Assembly: GCA_905178155.1 (NCBI GenBank)
Contig: CAJINV010000001.1
Location: 15,376,142 to 15,440,141 of the forward strand
DNA from: Amoebophrya sp. A120
Lineage: Eukaryota; Sar; Dinophyceae; Syndiniales; Amoebophryaceae
Direction of reading: 5' to 3'
DNA length: 64,000 nt
Each line of letters starts with the position of its first letter. The stretch's first letter is position 1. Shown here one piece after another: positions 21,345 to 34,448 of this stretch. The notes beneath the pieces are model-generated. The model ran no database searches. It was given only the letters and a program-made list of their open reading frames with translations, and was not told the origin of the DNA. The position numbers and the translations under genes are program-made.

Positions 21345-24300
21345 ATGCCGGAGCGTACAGGCCAGGAAGAAAGGCCCCACCAGGAGGTGGTGCATTTCCT
21401 TGGGAAGACGCAAGATGCGAAGATCATCAGCAATGACATGTGCAGGAGTCAGGTGTTGCGAATGCTTCAGGGCGGTGTCGCGACTGTTTTGCAAAAATCC
21501 TCTGGCGCGTCAGAAAACGGCACGCTTTCGCAGGACCCACGCTCCGAGCTCTTCTTCGCCTGTTCGAAGCACCTGTTTGATAATACAGCTGCTGAGAGCA
21601 GTGCGTCCTCAGCAAATGGGGTCGGCGAAGCTGCGTCCTCCTCCTCTTCAAGAGAGCGAGACGCGCCGCCAACTCTCGAAACACTGTCCGAAGAGAAGAA
21701 AATCCAGATCGCATCGTTCCCGGTGCGCAGTGGCGGACAAGGGGATGACAATTTTGGACTCTCGAAGGTACAACTTACGACTCTGCGACTGTTTCGATGG
21801 TTCTTTACCCATCTCATCCTGTAGCTTCGCTGTCGCTTTGCTGGCTTCATGATCTTGTTGACGTTGAGGGAAATGCGAAAATGAAGATTTTGCGCCATTA
21901 TCAGGTTTTCGGATTATCCTCCGAGCTAGAAGGCTTAAACCACGCCGAGCTCGTGAAGCTGAACCCACACCTCTTGGGCCTGTGCCGGATGCGGACCTCG
22001 CGCCACCCGTTCAGCTACAGCAGTTGCTACAGTATCGGCGGTCCGTTTTTGCAGAAGAGCAAGCGGCCGCTGGCGAGCCGCATTTGCCTGCACAAGCAGA
22101 TGCTGGCCATGGACAGTGACTTCGAGCGCGTCTTTTCCGGTTTCGTTGACAGCATACTGGAGGACATCGAGTACCTCCGCGAGAAGGAGTCCGAGTTTCT
22201 GTTTTTGGGCTTCGTCTTCACACCACTGGTCCACAGTCAGACCTCCACCAGACACGCCGCCGGAGGTGCGAGCGCGAGCGACTCCGGTAAAAATCATGCT
22301 GCGGACGCCTTGGAGTTTCGTTGGAAGAAGCCGGACAAGTTCATCACGGTCGACTACGTGAAAGCCCACAAACGGTCTTTCTGTGCGCAGATGCTGGGCC
22401 ATTACTACGCACAGCTGTACACCACTGGCGCAGGAGGCTCGTTGCTACCCGCGATGTCGGGAAAGGCTGGAAGTGGGATGCTGATGGATAAGAACAACAA
22501 CGCCGGCCGGAAGGTGGTGACCTTTCACTTCCTGACGAAGCAGGGAAAGGAGGTGATCGAGTGCAGCACGAGCTTCCACCTGTTTGTACAAAACACCGAG
22601 ACCAAAACGTGGAGCGCGTACTACACCTACCCTCGGTGGCAGCCAGTTCTCGATGGCGCGGTGCTGCTGAGTCCGAAGTTCGCGGCCGGGCTGGCGAAAG
22701 CTGTGAGTTTCAAGACCAAGCAAAAGGAATCCAGCGGTGGCTTTTTCGGCGGTTCAACGAAAAAAGAGGACCCGGACGAAAAAAACCGATCGGCGGAAGA
22801 GGTCCAGCTACTTCGTATGATTTCCTACCAATTGCCGGAACCATGCTTGGAGGTAGAGAAGTACCTGACGGAAAGGTTGAAGTCATTAGCTTCTGACTTC
22901 GAACTGGTTCCGTTTTTTACCGAGCTGAAGTGCCTGGAAAGCCTGAAAATCTGCTTTCGCTCCACCTCGAATAAAGGTTCCTCTTCGAGCAAGTCCGCCG
23001 GAGACGGAAACAGAACCGCTTTGGCGAAAGACTGTGCGCGCGTACTCGAGAATCCTTTGCTCTGCCTTGTCCACCGCGCGAGGTCCTCGCTCCACTTGCT
23101 GCTCAGCATCGGCAAACGCAACCACTTCGCGTCGCACGTGTGGGCGCTGTTTCGCAGGCAGTTCAGGAGCCTGCTGCAGGACGTGCAGGAAGGGATTACC
23201 CCGGACCTGAACCTGTTTTTCTTGTATCCGGCGCTCCATCGCTATTTGGTCTACTTCGAAGACCAAGACTCCATTTTCTCCGTCAGTGTCGAGTCTTTGC
23301 GCACGGTGTCCAACCTTCTCCGCGTGTCCGAGTGGTCGTTGCTGCTTCTGCTCGCGCAAGGTTTTTCGGTTGATTCCCTAGCGAAGATCGATGAGTACAT
23401 GGGCCAGACGCTAGAAGACTCCTTTACCCTCGCCGGTTTGGCAGCAGCGCAAAATTCCGATAGCGGGGGCGGAACCACGAGCGGACAGCAAGCCTCACAA
23501 CAGTCCGCGAAGCCATATAGCTTTCGCGCGTTGCTTGCGCAGCTGAATCCGTACATTCCCTCGAACTCATCGGAGGCCTACGCTGCACCGGCCGCCGTCG
23601 CCCGCAACTTTCCGCCCTCCGTGTCAGCCGCGTGCCAGCTGTTTTTCTTCTTGACCAAGGCGAAAGTAGATGCGGTGGTCTCGAGTGCGTTGCGCCCCTT
23701 GACCTGCGCGCGCCCAACGCCGGAGCACCGGTCGTGGCGTGCGGCTTTTCTTCGGTCGTACCTGATCGAGCTCGTGCGGCCGGTTCTGCTGCAGCATGTG
23801 CTCTCCAACGCAGCTCGCACGAAGTTCCTGAAGGATTTCACCTTCACCGGCATCAACGAAGCGTACGCTCGGCGGGGTCACGCGAAGCAAGCGAAGAAAC
23901 GGGAGGGAAAAAGCCCGCGTGCGGCGGAGTCGGTAAAAAGCAGCGTTAACTTCTGCGGGCCGAGTTTGTTCCGTGGCTCCTACCCGGACGGAACCTCCAC
24001 ACCGCGCGTGCACCAACGCGTCGAGGTCAGTGGCGCCCTTGGCAACATTTTCGCAATCACGCCCGCGTTTTTCGGCACTGGTTCTTCGGTGAGCCGGAAG
24101 GTGTTTGTGCGGCAAGAGGACATCCATTTTCACCATCTGTACGTTGAGAAGAGCAACCTGGAATTCCTATTTCACCACGCGCGCAGGCTCAGCGATACCC
24201 TTTTGTCGCCGTCCGAAGCTGCGGGGGGATCATTTTTCGTTGCGGGCCGAGGGAACACAGCAAGCCCACGTAGTTCAGCCACGCATTCTGCCGCGGGGGG

Positions 24301-26529
24301 CGGGACCCCCGAACCGCGATCGCCAGCGCCGTCCGCAGCCGTGCCCGGCAGCCCGAGAGCCGCTGCACTCGCAGCGTTGCCTTCCTGCAAAATGCATGCC
24401 TCTCTCGGTCCAGTTGCCCTCGCAGGCGCCTTTGCCCAGGGGTCCGGGGTTTTTCCGAATCTGGTCGCGCTGGAAGCCTATTGCGAGCCGGACGCCCGGG
24501 CGGATCCCTACGAGGCCTTCGCAGCCGAAGTTGCGAAGATCGTGCGTCTGATGTTCGAAAAGGACGAGCATTTTCTCCCAAACTGCGTCGTTTCTCAGCC
24601 CGGGAACAAGATCTTTCCGCTGCACACAGGCGAATTCTCGAAGGACATGCTGGATCGCTCGACCGAGAGCGTTTGGATTGACGGCGTTTACTTTCTCGAG
24701 CCAAGCACGAGCCTGCCGCGGGGCTTGCTTGAAGCGAAGAGAAAGCTCGCGCGATCCTCTTTCAGCGAGGCGCGCGCGCAGTCGTGGAGTCAGAAGCCGC
24801 GCTACGTCCGTCTTCTGGTCCAGGTGACGCGCCGACTCAGCAACAGCAGCCCGCGGTACTTTCTTGCGAACACGCATCCGGGCCTCTTTGTCGCGGAGGA
24901 AACCGCCGCAGCAGACGCAGAACCCCACCCGCTGCTCTCTCCCGAAGGCATCAATCGCGCAAACAACTTCGACGGCCTGTTCGGCGGCGATCTGCTTGCG
25001 GATGACGGCAGTCCGGCAGACTTCGTGAAAAACCTGAACGCTGGTCGAGCGAAAAGCCGTGGGGCTTTCAATTTTGACGACGACACAGATCCTCATCTTC
25101 CCGTGACCGGGCCCAGCAGCCCGGAGCCAATGGTACAACTCCCGGGCGCGCTGGGTTCCCCGCTGGCCTTCCGAACTAGCGTAGCAGAGTCCACGAGCCC
25201 GCCTGCCTTTCCGCAGCAATTCACTTTCCAGAACGGTGGAAGCGCGGCGTCGAACAGCAGTGCAGTTCGCGGTGTTGACGGGAGAACGAGCAGCGCGAGT
25301 GCGCATTCGGGCTCGGCGAGCAACGGGGCGCCGGTTCACGTGCGCGACGTGGATGTCAAGACTGCAGAGCCAGGCAGACATGAGGTAAGTAAGTAGTTGC
25401 GGAGTTTCGTTCTTTCGATACCGGCGTGCATGGCATTTTTATCTTCCAGATATCGAAAACTAAAGCACAGACTGTTTGCTGTTTTTCATGGCCAAACAAC
25501 ATTGTTCTCAATGACAATGTGAGTGTCATTTGAATTCCAATCGTGACGCTTCTCCCCGTTCCACCTCAGGCACGTCAGCGGTCTGGTTCTAGCTCTCCCT
25601 TCGCCGCAAAGCGCGGGAGAAACTTCGGAGAAGCAGGTCCGGACAAAACCCCAGATCCCGAGCCAGATCCATTTGAACCGGACTTCAGTCGCCTACTCTT
25701 CTGCGACGCAGTAACGCTGGACGCGCGGCGCGACGTTGCCTCGGATAATCGCGACATCGCTTCCACTCTGCTGGGAGAGGACGAGGTAGATGCAACTGAA
25801 GCAGCGGTGGCAGGAGCTTCGCGCAGTCCCGCGCGTCGCCCGGTCGTGACCTCCGCAAAAGCAGCGCTGGCGATGCGGTCCCGGCCGCCGGCCCCGCTGG
25901 CCAAAAACGTGCTTTTTGGCCTCACAGCGTGGTCTTTCGAGGGGTTCGACGCGATCACGGAGCTCGCGCGCTGTCTGCACCCGCTCCCCAACGGTTTTTT
26001 CCTGCAGCAGGTTTCAAACGGGCGACGGTTGAAGTGGAAGACGCGCACTCTGAATGCCCATGAGCTTCGGGCCGTAGCCCGGCGGAAGCTGGAGAAGCTC
26101 ACGCGTTACCAGGACCGGGTAGTGGGTTTGTTTGACAGCTGGGTGTACACGCTGAAATATTGCTTGCTCGAATTGGACACCATCATCACGATCTCGGATT
26201 CGTCCGGCGTCAATTTCGCGGCCCTGCAAGAGATGTGGACCCAGTGGGTGGTCACGCTACGCGACGACGTACTGCACAGCCGCTTGTTCGTGCTGCCGCT
26301 CTTCCCGGAAGTGCAGCGAGCGTGCCTGGGGCGTACAGTAGAGCAGCTGGACGCCTTCGCAATTCCAACCTACGACGAAGACCAACTCCGCGATTGGCTG
26401 CGTCTCGCACGCAACTGTTTGTCGGTGCTGGAATGCTTTTGCGTCCTGGCCCAAGGCGTGTGGTTGCACGCGACGGGCAGTCCAGAGGAGCTGAAAGCGG
26501 TGCGCCAGCCATTGCTACCACATGCGTGA
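21345..26529 (+). CDS. Large protein of unknown function, faintly gamma-tubulin-complex-like
   Basis: Exons 21345-21767, 21905-25384 and 25570-26529 joined by GT-AG introns (aag/GTACAA to TTATCAG; gag/GTAAGTAAG to CCTCAG), about 1,620 residues. No domain is certain. Visible features are a Cys/aromatic-rich segment early in exon 2 (HPFSYSSCYSIGGPF), a long helical middle (WRAAFLRSYLIELVRPVLL), low-complexity Ala/Pro/Ser linkers, and a helical C-terminus. The C-terminal run LEKLTRYQDRVVGLFDSW, then YTLKYCLLELD and LRDDVLHSRLFVLPLF, resembles in spacing the C-terminal helices of Spc97/Spc98 (GCP) proteins, where a conserved His precedes an FL pair. The GCP assignment is a guess. The ATG at 21345 is the first after an upstream region without good coding signs; an earlier exon is possible. 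Confidence 0.6.
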
Positions 26530-27250
26530 AGAACAAACACGCGGGGACGCAGGGTCATAGAATACTACAGGACAAGCAGATGATGAAAGAACGGATGACT
26601 CTTGCTCTACAACACGAAGTGACATACTCGAGCGGCAGTAGTGCACGCCAGAATGCCCGCCGGGCAGGTTGCGGTGGTCCTGAGGTAGCCGTTTCAATCT
26701 GTGTTCCTTCCCTCGGCACCAAAGCGAGACGTTGCTGCAGTGTGGCGTGCACTCCTTCTCGATGGTGTGCGTTTTTCCGAGCCGGATCTTGTCTGATTTA
26801 GAACGCAGGCAAACGCAACTCAAACTTCAAACTTGGCCTACATTCAAAGCTGGGAGCGACCCACAATCAAAGCGATCTTCCATCGAAGTGTCAGTTTGTT
26901 TCAGTGCTAATCGATTTTCAGGATGGCATTCATTTTTCTGACTTTTACAGTTCACGTCCGAGATGGGCCACGGATTTCTGCAGATTTTCGAAACGTCACT
27001 ACTTTGAATGTCTAGGAAAAACTAAAACAGCAGTATAACGAAAAACTCGCCACATCATCCAATATCTCCGTTTGAATCCCGAACCTACAGGACCTCTGTC
27101 GAATGGAAACAAGCTTTACATACACTTCATGCGAGTTACATTTTTCTTGGAAGAATAGGATAGCATCGAGGTACTTAGTACAACAGGAACAGGCGACTTC
27201 TAGATCCGTAGCTCTGCCACTTGCGCAATAGATTCACGCTTGACATCAGA
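26530..27250. other. Intergenic, no gene seen
   Basis: About 720 bases between the large protein gene and RPA32. No supported feature. Confidence 0.5.
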
Positions 27251-28837
27251 ATGTTCGGATTCGGGGGCAGTAACAGCGGTGGTGCGTTCGCCGCCCAATT
27301 CGGTGGAGGCAACGGTGGCTCCACCGACCAGCAGCAGTCGCAGAATTTTTTTGGCAGTGGCGTGGTAGCGCAACCCGGCGGCCTACAGGGCGGCGGTGGC
27401 TTTTTGCACGGTACACCGACACAAGACGCAACGGGCGGCGAGCAGGCAGGTGGTGGTGCGCGGACAGGCGGTGGCAACGCCGGTGGGAATACCGGGGATC
27501 AGATAAGTCGAAAAACAACGTCGGTGTCCTGCTACCAAGTGCACCAGATGGTCAGCGAGAACATGAAAAACGGCTCTGACGCCACACTCAAGCTCTACGG
27601 GGAGGAGGTACGTGTACAGTTATAGAAAAGAAGTAGTCGTGTGAACGTGAAGACTAAGCTCAAAAAACAAATAACTCTGCGCTGGTGCAAATGAGGGAAG
27701 GGACATAACTCCTGGTAAGCTTTTAGTTTTTTGATGTTTTTTCTGCCAACGCGTTGGCCTGTGCTTCTTCCCAACCGCGACCTACAGAGGCGCATCTAGT
27801 ATATGTTTTCGTGCGAACACTCCCGCAATTCTATTTCTAATACATACGTCGCTCCTCACTTCCAGGTGCAATACTTGGCTCTGACGGGCGTAATACGGAA
27901 GTGCAACAACGAAGAACGAGACATGGACACGGCTTTGGAGATTTTTCTGGATGACCAGACCGCGGTCGTCAAAGTGCGCAAGTATTTCGATGGGACCAGC
28001 GAGCACGAGGCAGCGCTACACGAGTATACAACAAAGCATATTTTGATGATTTGGCAGACTAAAGTAGATTCTCACTCTCGATCTCGTTTCGATTTCGCCT
28101 ATGGATGGAGTATAATTACTTCTGCCCAGAGGTGAGCTTCACTTTCTCTCTAGCAAAGCAAATACTTGTTCGCCAAACCAAAGAACCTTCACAACAGCTC
28201 TCTCGCCCCGTCCATGATGATTCGTGTAGTTGGAACGGTGCGGATGCACGGTAGCATGTTTTGGCTAGCCGCGATTAAGCTCGAAAAGTTGTCAGAGCTT
28301 GGGCAGATGTATGCCGACGCTATGACTCAGTATCGGCTCCTGCAGAAGTACATGATGAAGAGACAGGAAGAACTCGCACAGCAGGGCCAGCTACAACAAC
28401 CAGGAGCGGCCGGCGCTGTTATTAATGCTGGAGGCCAGCACCAGCAACCATTAACTGTAGGTAGCAACAATCTCGTTTCTGGTGGCCTTCCCCCTTCTGC
28501 CGCTGCCGGGCACCCCGCCGGCGGGTCTGGGCTGCCGCAGATGAATGTCGTGAACATGATGGCGCAGCAGCGGCAGCAGGCGCAAATGCAGCAGCAAATG
28601 CAGCAACAACACGGAACGTTGTCGGGCACGCAGCTCCGCGACGGCATCTTGCGTGTTTTGCGGGACGGCACCAAGGACATCGAAAAGCCGGACGGACTGA
28701 CACTAGACGATATCACCGCGCAACTGGGCGCCGGTGCCGACAAGCAGGAAGTGGCGCGATTTGTGCAGGACCTCTGCAACGACGGACAGATTTTCACTGG
28801 CGACACGGATGACAGGTATCTTCCCTCAGACTGCTGA
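27251..28837 (+). CDS. RPA2: Replication protein A 32 kDa subunit
   Basis: Exons 27251-27607, 27866-28023 and 28159-28837, 397 residues. The architecture is that of RPA32. A Gly/Gln/Ser-rich N-terminus (FGFGGSNSGGAF) comes first, the region phosphorylated in other eukaryotes. A single OB fold follows (VQYLALTGVIRKCNN, FLDDQTAVVKVRKYF, MIRVVGTVRMHGSMFWLAAI). A Gln-rich linker leads to a C-terminal winged helix (LTLDDITAQLGAGADKQEVA, then LCNDGQIFTGDTDDRYL), the partner-binding domain in known RPA32. It should act in the RPA heterotrimer on single-stranded DNA in replication and repair. The protein is about 120 residues longer than the human subunit, mostly linker. Introns are GT-AG (gag/GTACGTG to TTCCAG; ga/GTATAC to GCAAAG). 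The second acceptor was chosen because it alone keeps frame into KYLFAKPKN. Confidence 0.88.
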
Positions 28838-29780
28838 GCAGAGACACGAACTGATTGCATCGCATACTATACGCGCACAGTACGCGGTCGCGGTCGCGGC
28901 CAGCACGGACGGACGACAATATTCCAGCCATGTTATGGATACGGCGCTCGAAAAACGACCACGAAATAGAACTTCCTTTGTTCGATGCATGGGTCGTCCG
29001 CTTCCGCCCTATTCCAAGAGCGAAAGACAGTGTTTTTATGTTTCTGTTTCGGAACCTCAACCTCAAACACGACAAAAAAATGATCAAAGCGCTGTATCTG
29101 CCTCCACTGGAGACGGCCATAAGACTGTTCAGAGACCCGATCCTCAGGAGTAGTTTCTATTTCTTCATTGGCTGGTCTGAAGCCGCAGTTGAGTGAATCG
29201 TCCATCCATAAGATCACCTCGAAGATGAAACCCAGAGTACAGCGCAGCACGCTTCCACCAACTCGCATTGTTCGATGTTGCGTGTCGTGTTTTTGCCGTA
29301 TGGCAGACGATTTCTTTTACACAGACTCGGATTCATTCGTCTGCACGTATAAAAGCTCCTCATCGATAGATACAAGCTCAAGATCCAGCGGTCTGATTTC
29401 CTATGAGGGATGTGAAACAAAGTGTTTCACAGCGATGACTTCTTTTTTGTCCATGTGTAAACGCCTTCCGCTTCTCCACATCAACACAAACTAGATACTG
29501 CCTCACCTATCTCTCGTACTACACCCTGTGCAGTTCTTGGTGATCATTTTTAGCTACAAATATGCAGAAATAGGTGGACCCATGATATGAGGCTATAGAT
29601 GATGGAGCTTGCGCTTGCCTCGGCCGCCTGTGCAAAAATGAATCTCATGCCTAAGCCTGTGCTCGGAAGGTCGTTCTGCAAAAAGAGACATCTTCCGCGC
29701 TCGCGTGGTCCTGCGCGAAGCCCGAACCCAATGTAGATACGTTCCACTGGCGCAGCGGATAAATCAAGACGACGAGGACC
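28838..29780. other. Intergenic, no gene seen
   Basis: About 940 bases. Open frames of about 100 codons occur in several phases with no homology, start context or composition bias; I leave them uncalled. Confidence 0.45.
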
Positions 29781-32700
29781 ATGAGAGGCTCCAAAAACCA
29801 TGAAGCTTCTTCATGCCTCGGGCGGCCCAGCAGATTTTCACCATTTCCCTCACTGCCCCTCGCGGTACTGCCTCTCCTACCTCTACTTTTTCCGGTCCAG
29901 TACGAGGTACCACACGTTGAAGGTGCTGCGTTTCGTGAGCTTTTTCGCTGCTCCGGCTTGCGAAAAGAGGACTGCGTTGGGAGACGTAGCAGACGTACCT
30001 GGGACGAAGACGCGCGCCTGCAGGAAAGAGTGTACCTGGGGACGGGGGATTTGTTTGCACCGATTGACTTGCAGGAGCAACAGCGTCCGTATGATGATCA
30101 CGAGGCGTTCTATTCGACGAACACGACTCCACGCGGGGATGATGACCGAATGATCCCCGGACGAGGACCGGGCAGTGCAGTGGCGAGCCAAGCGCAAGCG
30201 CGTCCTTCGGAAAGAACAACTCCGATGAAAACTGAGAAACCACCCTTTTCATCTACTTCACAATCCAACGTCGCTCGAGGACCTGGACCCAAGGAACAAT
30301 CAGCAGCTACTTTCAGCAGTACGGGAACAAATCGCCGTGATGCCGCACTGCAGACCGCGCTTTTCAATGTGTCCCAAATTGCACAGCTGGGGGGCTTCGC
30401 CAGTTTTGCCCCCGGGGGAATACTGCAGTCGGCCCTAGTACATCCATCGCTCCCTGCTCCTGTACCGGGAGCATTGTTTGGGTTTCCACGCCCGCGAGAG
30501 CTGGATGACGAAGTTGTGTTCTACAATAACGGCCGCGCGCCATCGCGTGACAAGAATTTCATACCCGTTTACAGTCGTCATGATATAGAGGCAGAGTATG
30601 AAGAATTCCGTACCCCGCCTGGGTCCGAGCGCGAGCGACAGGCAAGGTTTCCAGAGCCGGGAGACTCAGCTGATTTTAAAGCTGACGAGGAGCTGCCGTC
30701 TGCCTCTGCACAGCATTATGCGGGTGGGAATGGCGCTGCAGCTGGCGCGGAAAGTCTTCTCCTGCAAACAAACAGGGATCGCAAAAATGCGGAGGGGAAG
30801 CAACACGAATCCAAATTTTCTGCAACCAGTAGTGATATCACAAGCCATCTTCAGTGTCAGAGTGTTGAGAAGCGGTGTGACGGATCAACAAGTAAAATTC
30901 CTAAGATCGACCACGATGCGGACCTGTCCGCATTTGAGCCTCCCTTCTCTCGGTCCACTTCGCAGGAAGGGCAAATTTCCCGGCTGTCCTCCTCGTTTGA
31001 ATTGGTGTACCTGGATGACCCCAAGGGGACTAACGCTGTCGTGAATGAACTGCCGCGACTCGAGACGGATCCGAACTTTTTGGTCGACGTGAATAACTTC
31101 TTGAACGCGTGCGCGCCCCCTGCAAAAGGAAGCAGCCTCGAGCAGCCGCGCCCCCCGGAGCCTTGCCGCACGGAGCAGATGAACTGCGGACGTGCAACAA
31201 CAGCAGGAGAAAGGCCCCTAACTCACTCGAATCAGGGAGGTTATGCTGACGGGACTGCTTTTCCGAAGGAAACAGAAACGCGAGCGCCGCCATCTCCTTT
31301 AGAAGACGTGCCGCAGCCGAAGATTCTCCGCCACGTTCGGAAATCCCGCCGGGATGTTGAAGCGCCAGGCCGCTCCCCCAAAAGCGGCCAACATTGGATG
31401 GCTGACAATCCTGAACAAAATCTGCTACGCCCGCACCTAGCCCCAAGAAGAACAAAGGGTGACCCGGTTGAGGAGCTCGAGGCCAGCTGCTGTAGTCCTG
31501 GCTACGGCCTAAGTGAGGAGGATTACCGTTGCGCTGCTGAGGCCCGCGCGCTGCGAGAACGACTTGCCCTGCGAGTGGCGACGGGAGCAGCGCCAGACTT
31601 CGCGGAGGTCCTTCTCCCGGGCCCGCTCGAGCGCACCGTGCAGCGGCACCGCCGAGACGAGCACCTCATCCACATTGGACCACGAGACGAGCCTCCGGCC
31701 TGCTTTTCGGCCGCGAGCATGCATGATCCGATCGGAAACGCGGCGGCCGCGGTTGTGTACCCCTCGGTCCAGCAGCACGCAGCGGAGATTCCCGGCCTCA
31801 GTTTGAGCATGCAGGACTTTCTGCTCCTCCTCCAGGCGTATAACCTGGACGAAGCGCGCGTCGCGCTGAGTCCCGTGATGGAAACCACGGTCAGTGCGCT
31901 ATTGTCCGAAGAAGACGCTCGCAAGTGCTTTCACTACGCTTTGGTCTTGAAATTGGTGCCGAAGCACGACGGGCTTGAGAATATGGTTTCTACGCCTGAG
32001 GAGCAACAGGATGACGAACGCGAAGATTTACAAAAGCCGGGTGCTCTTTCACCGGATTCTGGTCTGGACGGCTCATCACCGTCGGGCCCCAGAACTGCGC
32101 TGAAACGCAGTGACGGTAGTATTGATGATGTCGTGCAGATGCAACAAAATAAGCAGGATCCGAAAGGTGAAGGTGATCTTCAAGAAGCTCGGGATTCAAC
32201 AATTGCAGAGCCGGCATCTTTATCTCCCGAGGACCCCGACAGCGAACGGCTCGTGCAATCCTCGCCTGCAATGTTGCGAAGCGCAAACCTACAAAAGAAA
32301 GGAGCACAAAGATCGACCGGCCCAGGAGGTTCTTCCGATGAAGTTGTGTCTTCCACCGGTAGAAGCGCAAGTCCGGTACTACTTACAGCCGTGGCAAGTA
32401 GTCAGGGTGATAGAGGCATGGGTGGCAGTGGCAGCGCTTCCCCCATGGGCCTCACTCTGAAGAAAAATCCCTACAGCTGCAACAACGTGACGGAGGCCAT
32501 CAACGATTATGGCGTTGAGTGTGACCTGTTAGTGCACCGACTGGAGCTGGAGCGCGATTTCCTTGAGGATCGAGAGGAGCTGGAAAAAGCCTCGTGTCGG
32601 CCGCGGGCTGGCAGCAACGTCACTGCCACGATTCCCGAAGAGGAAGAACACGAAGATGAGGCAGAACAGTCGCAGTGGAGTCTGCGAGTGCAGCACCCCT

Positions 32701-34448
32701 CCGGAACGGACCTCTGCTCCTCGGCTCTGCGCCTTTTAGAAAATAATAGCGCAGATGTTGAAGAAAAAGAATGCGAACAAAGTGGTCAAAGGTGGCCACC
32801 TCGTCCGTGGTCTTCGTCCCAGCACGCGCTGCATTCCGAAAAATCAGATCAGATGCATAGAAGGCCGGCCACGGTGGACGGGAGTTCCGAGCAGCTGAAG
32901 CTGAAAAGGGAGAACACCGACGAGGAAAACAGCGACTGGGGTCTAGACGCTACGACCTGCAGTGGGCGGAGTCAGCGAACCACGTCCGCGTGTTCCTCTT
33001 TCGGATCTTCTCAGTCTGCGGAAACGTCATCTGTGAACGGAGGAAACGATGCGTTGAAACGAACAACATCCGGGCACGTCGGTCTCGAAGGAGAGTTCTC
33101 TCCACCTCTACCGCAGCGCGCACCAGCGGAATCTGAAGAGAACAGTTTTTTACGCGAGGGCGTTGACGCGGTGATACAAACCATAACACACGCGGATTCC
33201 GCGAGCGACTTGCGCGGGAATTTGAAGATGAAGTCCGCTAGTTATCCTTCCTCAGCTTCATTTCCGAGCAGTTCTAGCCGGACTCCGAAAAGTCGCGGTC
33301 CCGACCACTACGCGTTCGTGAGAATCGAGCGGCTTAGCACCGGAGAAATCTCGCTGAAGTATCACCTGCATCCGCTGGGTAATAGAGGGAAGAAAAAATT
33401 ATCTAAAAGTAGTTCTGAACCGACGCGAGCCACCAGCACTTTCGATTTGCCATCAGATGATGTGCACGAAGATGAAAGCAGTGCTGCTAGTAGTAGCACA
33501 CCTTCACCGGAACCACAGGAGATTGACAGAGAGTGGCAAGCTTACAGAGCACGGGAAACACAGGGTTTGCGTGCATTGGCGCAAGGATCTTCTGTTTCTT
33601 CTACTGAAGGAGCCGGTCATCTGCACGACAACCAGCGGAGTAGTACCGAAAAGATCCTCCTCGTTCCGGAGGAGCATGTGGCGCGCGTGTGGCGGGCTGG
33701 CCCCGAGCACAAGCAGCGCGGGGTGCCGATCGACGGTCTGAAGTGGATGGAAGAGGAGGCGCTTTTGGGAGGCTGGTACAAGGAAGCGCAGCAGCACCAA
33801 GCGAGTTGGCCGTCGCGGGGCGGGCAACACAAGAAGTACGGGAATCTGGACAGTTACGACGTGGGAACCAACAACTGCCAGCATTTGGTATTCCGGTTTT
33901 TCCGCGACGTCATCCACCTGCCGCAGTGCGGCGTGTACTACTCGAATACGCTCGAGACCCCGCTCGAACGCAGCCGGTCCGACAACTTTGATTCCCGCCG
34001 GCCGACGAAGATCGACCCCCTGTCTACCTCCGAACACCCCTTCGCCTGGGGTTTGCTCGGCGTCAAAGGTAAGTACGTACTTAAATAAAATACAAACATA
34101 TCGAAGATCAAGATTTACGTTGGTTTTCACGAACATACCTGCTACGCCCGCCCACCCTACTCGAATGATACTGTCCACCGGTGTTTGTATGTAACTCCAC
34201 GAGTGTTCAACAGCAATCTGAATCTTCAACGTGAATCTCCATCTGGTGGTCTCTCATTTATTGCCTTTTGATACTCTATACGTATACCTTCATCAGGTTT
34301 GAGCGACCTCTCCGACCAGAGCGATGCGCGCATGGCCTGCATCAGCAATTTTGAGGCGTTTCAAGAGGATTTGGCTACGGGCTACTACGCAAAAATCGAC
34401 CCGCCTCTTTTTGGTCCCAGAACGGATCACAGCCACTTCTTCGACTGA
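29781..34448 (+). CDS. Long disordered protein with C-terminal His/NNCQH (papain-like?) domain
   Basis: Exons 29781-34068 and 34297-34448 with a GT-AG intron (g/GTAAGTACG to TCATCAG), 1,479 residues. Residues 20-40 are hydrophobic (LPLAVLPLLPLLFPV), a possible signal peptide or anchor. Residues about 50-1170 are mostly low complexity (Ser, Glu, Pro), with a helical island at about 600-740 (LSMQDFLLLLQAYNLDEARV). The last 300 residues are folded in appearance: DHYAFVRIERLSTG at about 1174, then VWRAGPEHKQRG, and YDVGTNNCQHLVFRFFRDVI at about 1359-1378. A His early and an NNCxH Cys later is the layout of LRAT/NlpC-type and PPPDE papain-like folds, so a thiol hydrolase or acyltransferase is possible. 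That is inference from motif layout only. Confidence 0.7.

Noticed and set aside
24275-25381. 368-codon minus-strand frame
   Set aside because: Lies wholly opposite exon 2 of the large + strand gene; Arg/Ala-rich composition typical of antisense shadows.
28855-29196. 113-codon + frame downstream of RPA32
   Set aside because: No homology, no start context; overlapping open frames in other phases suggest chance.
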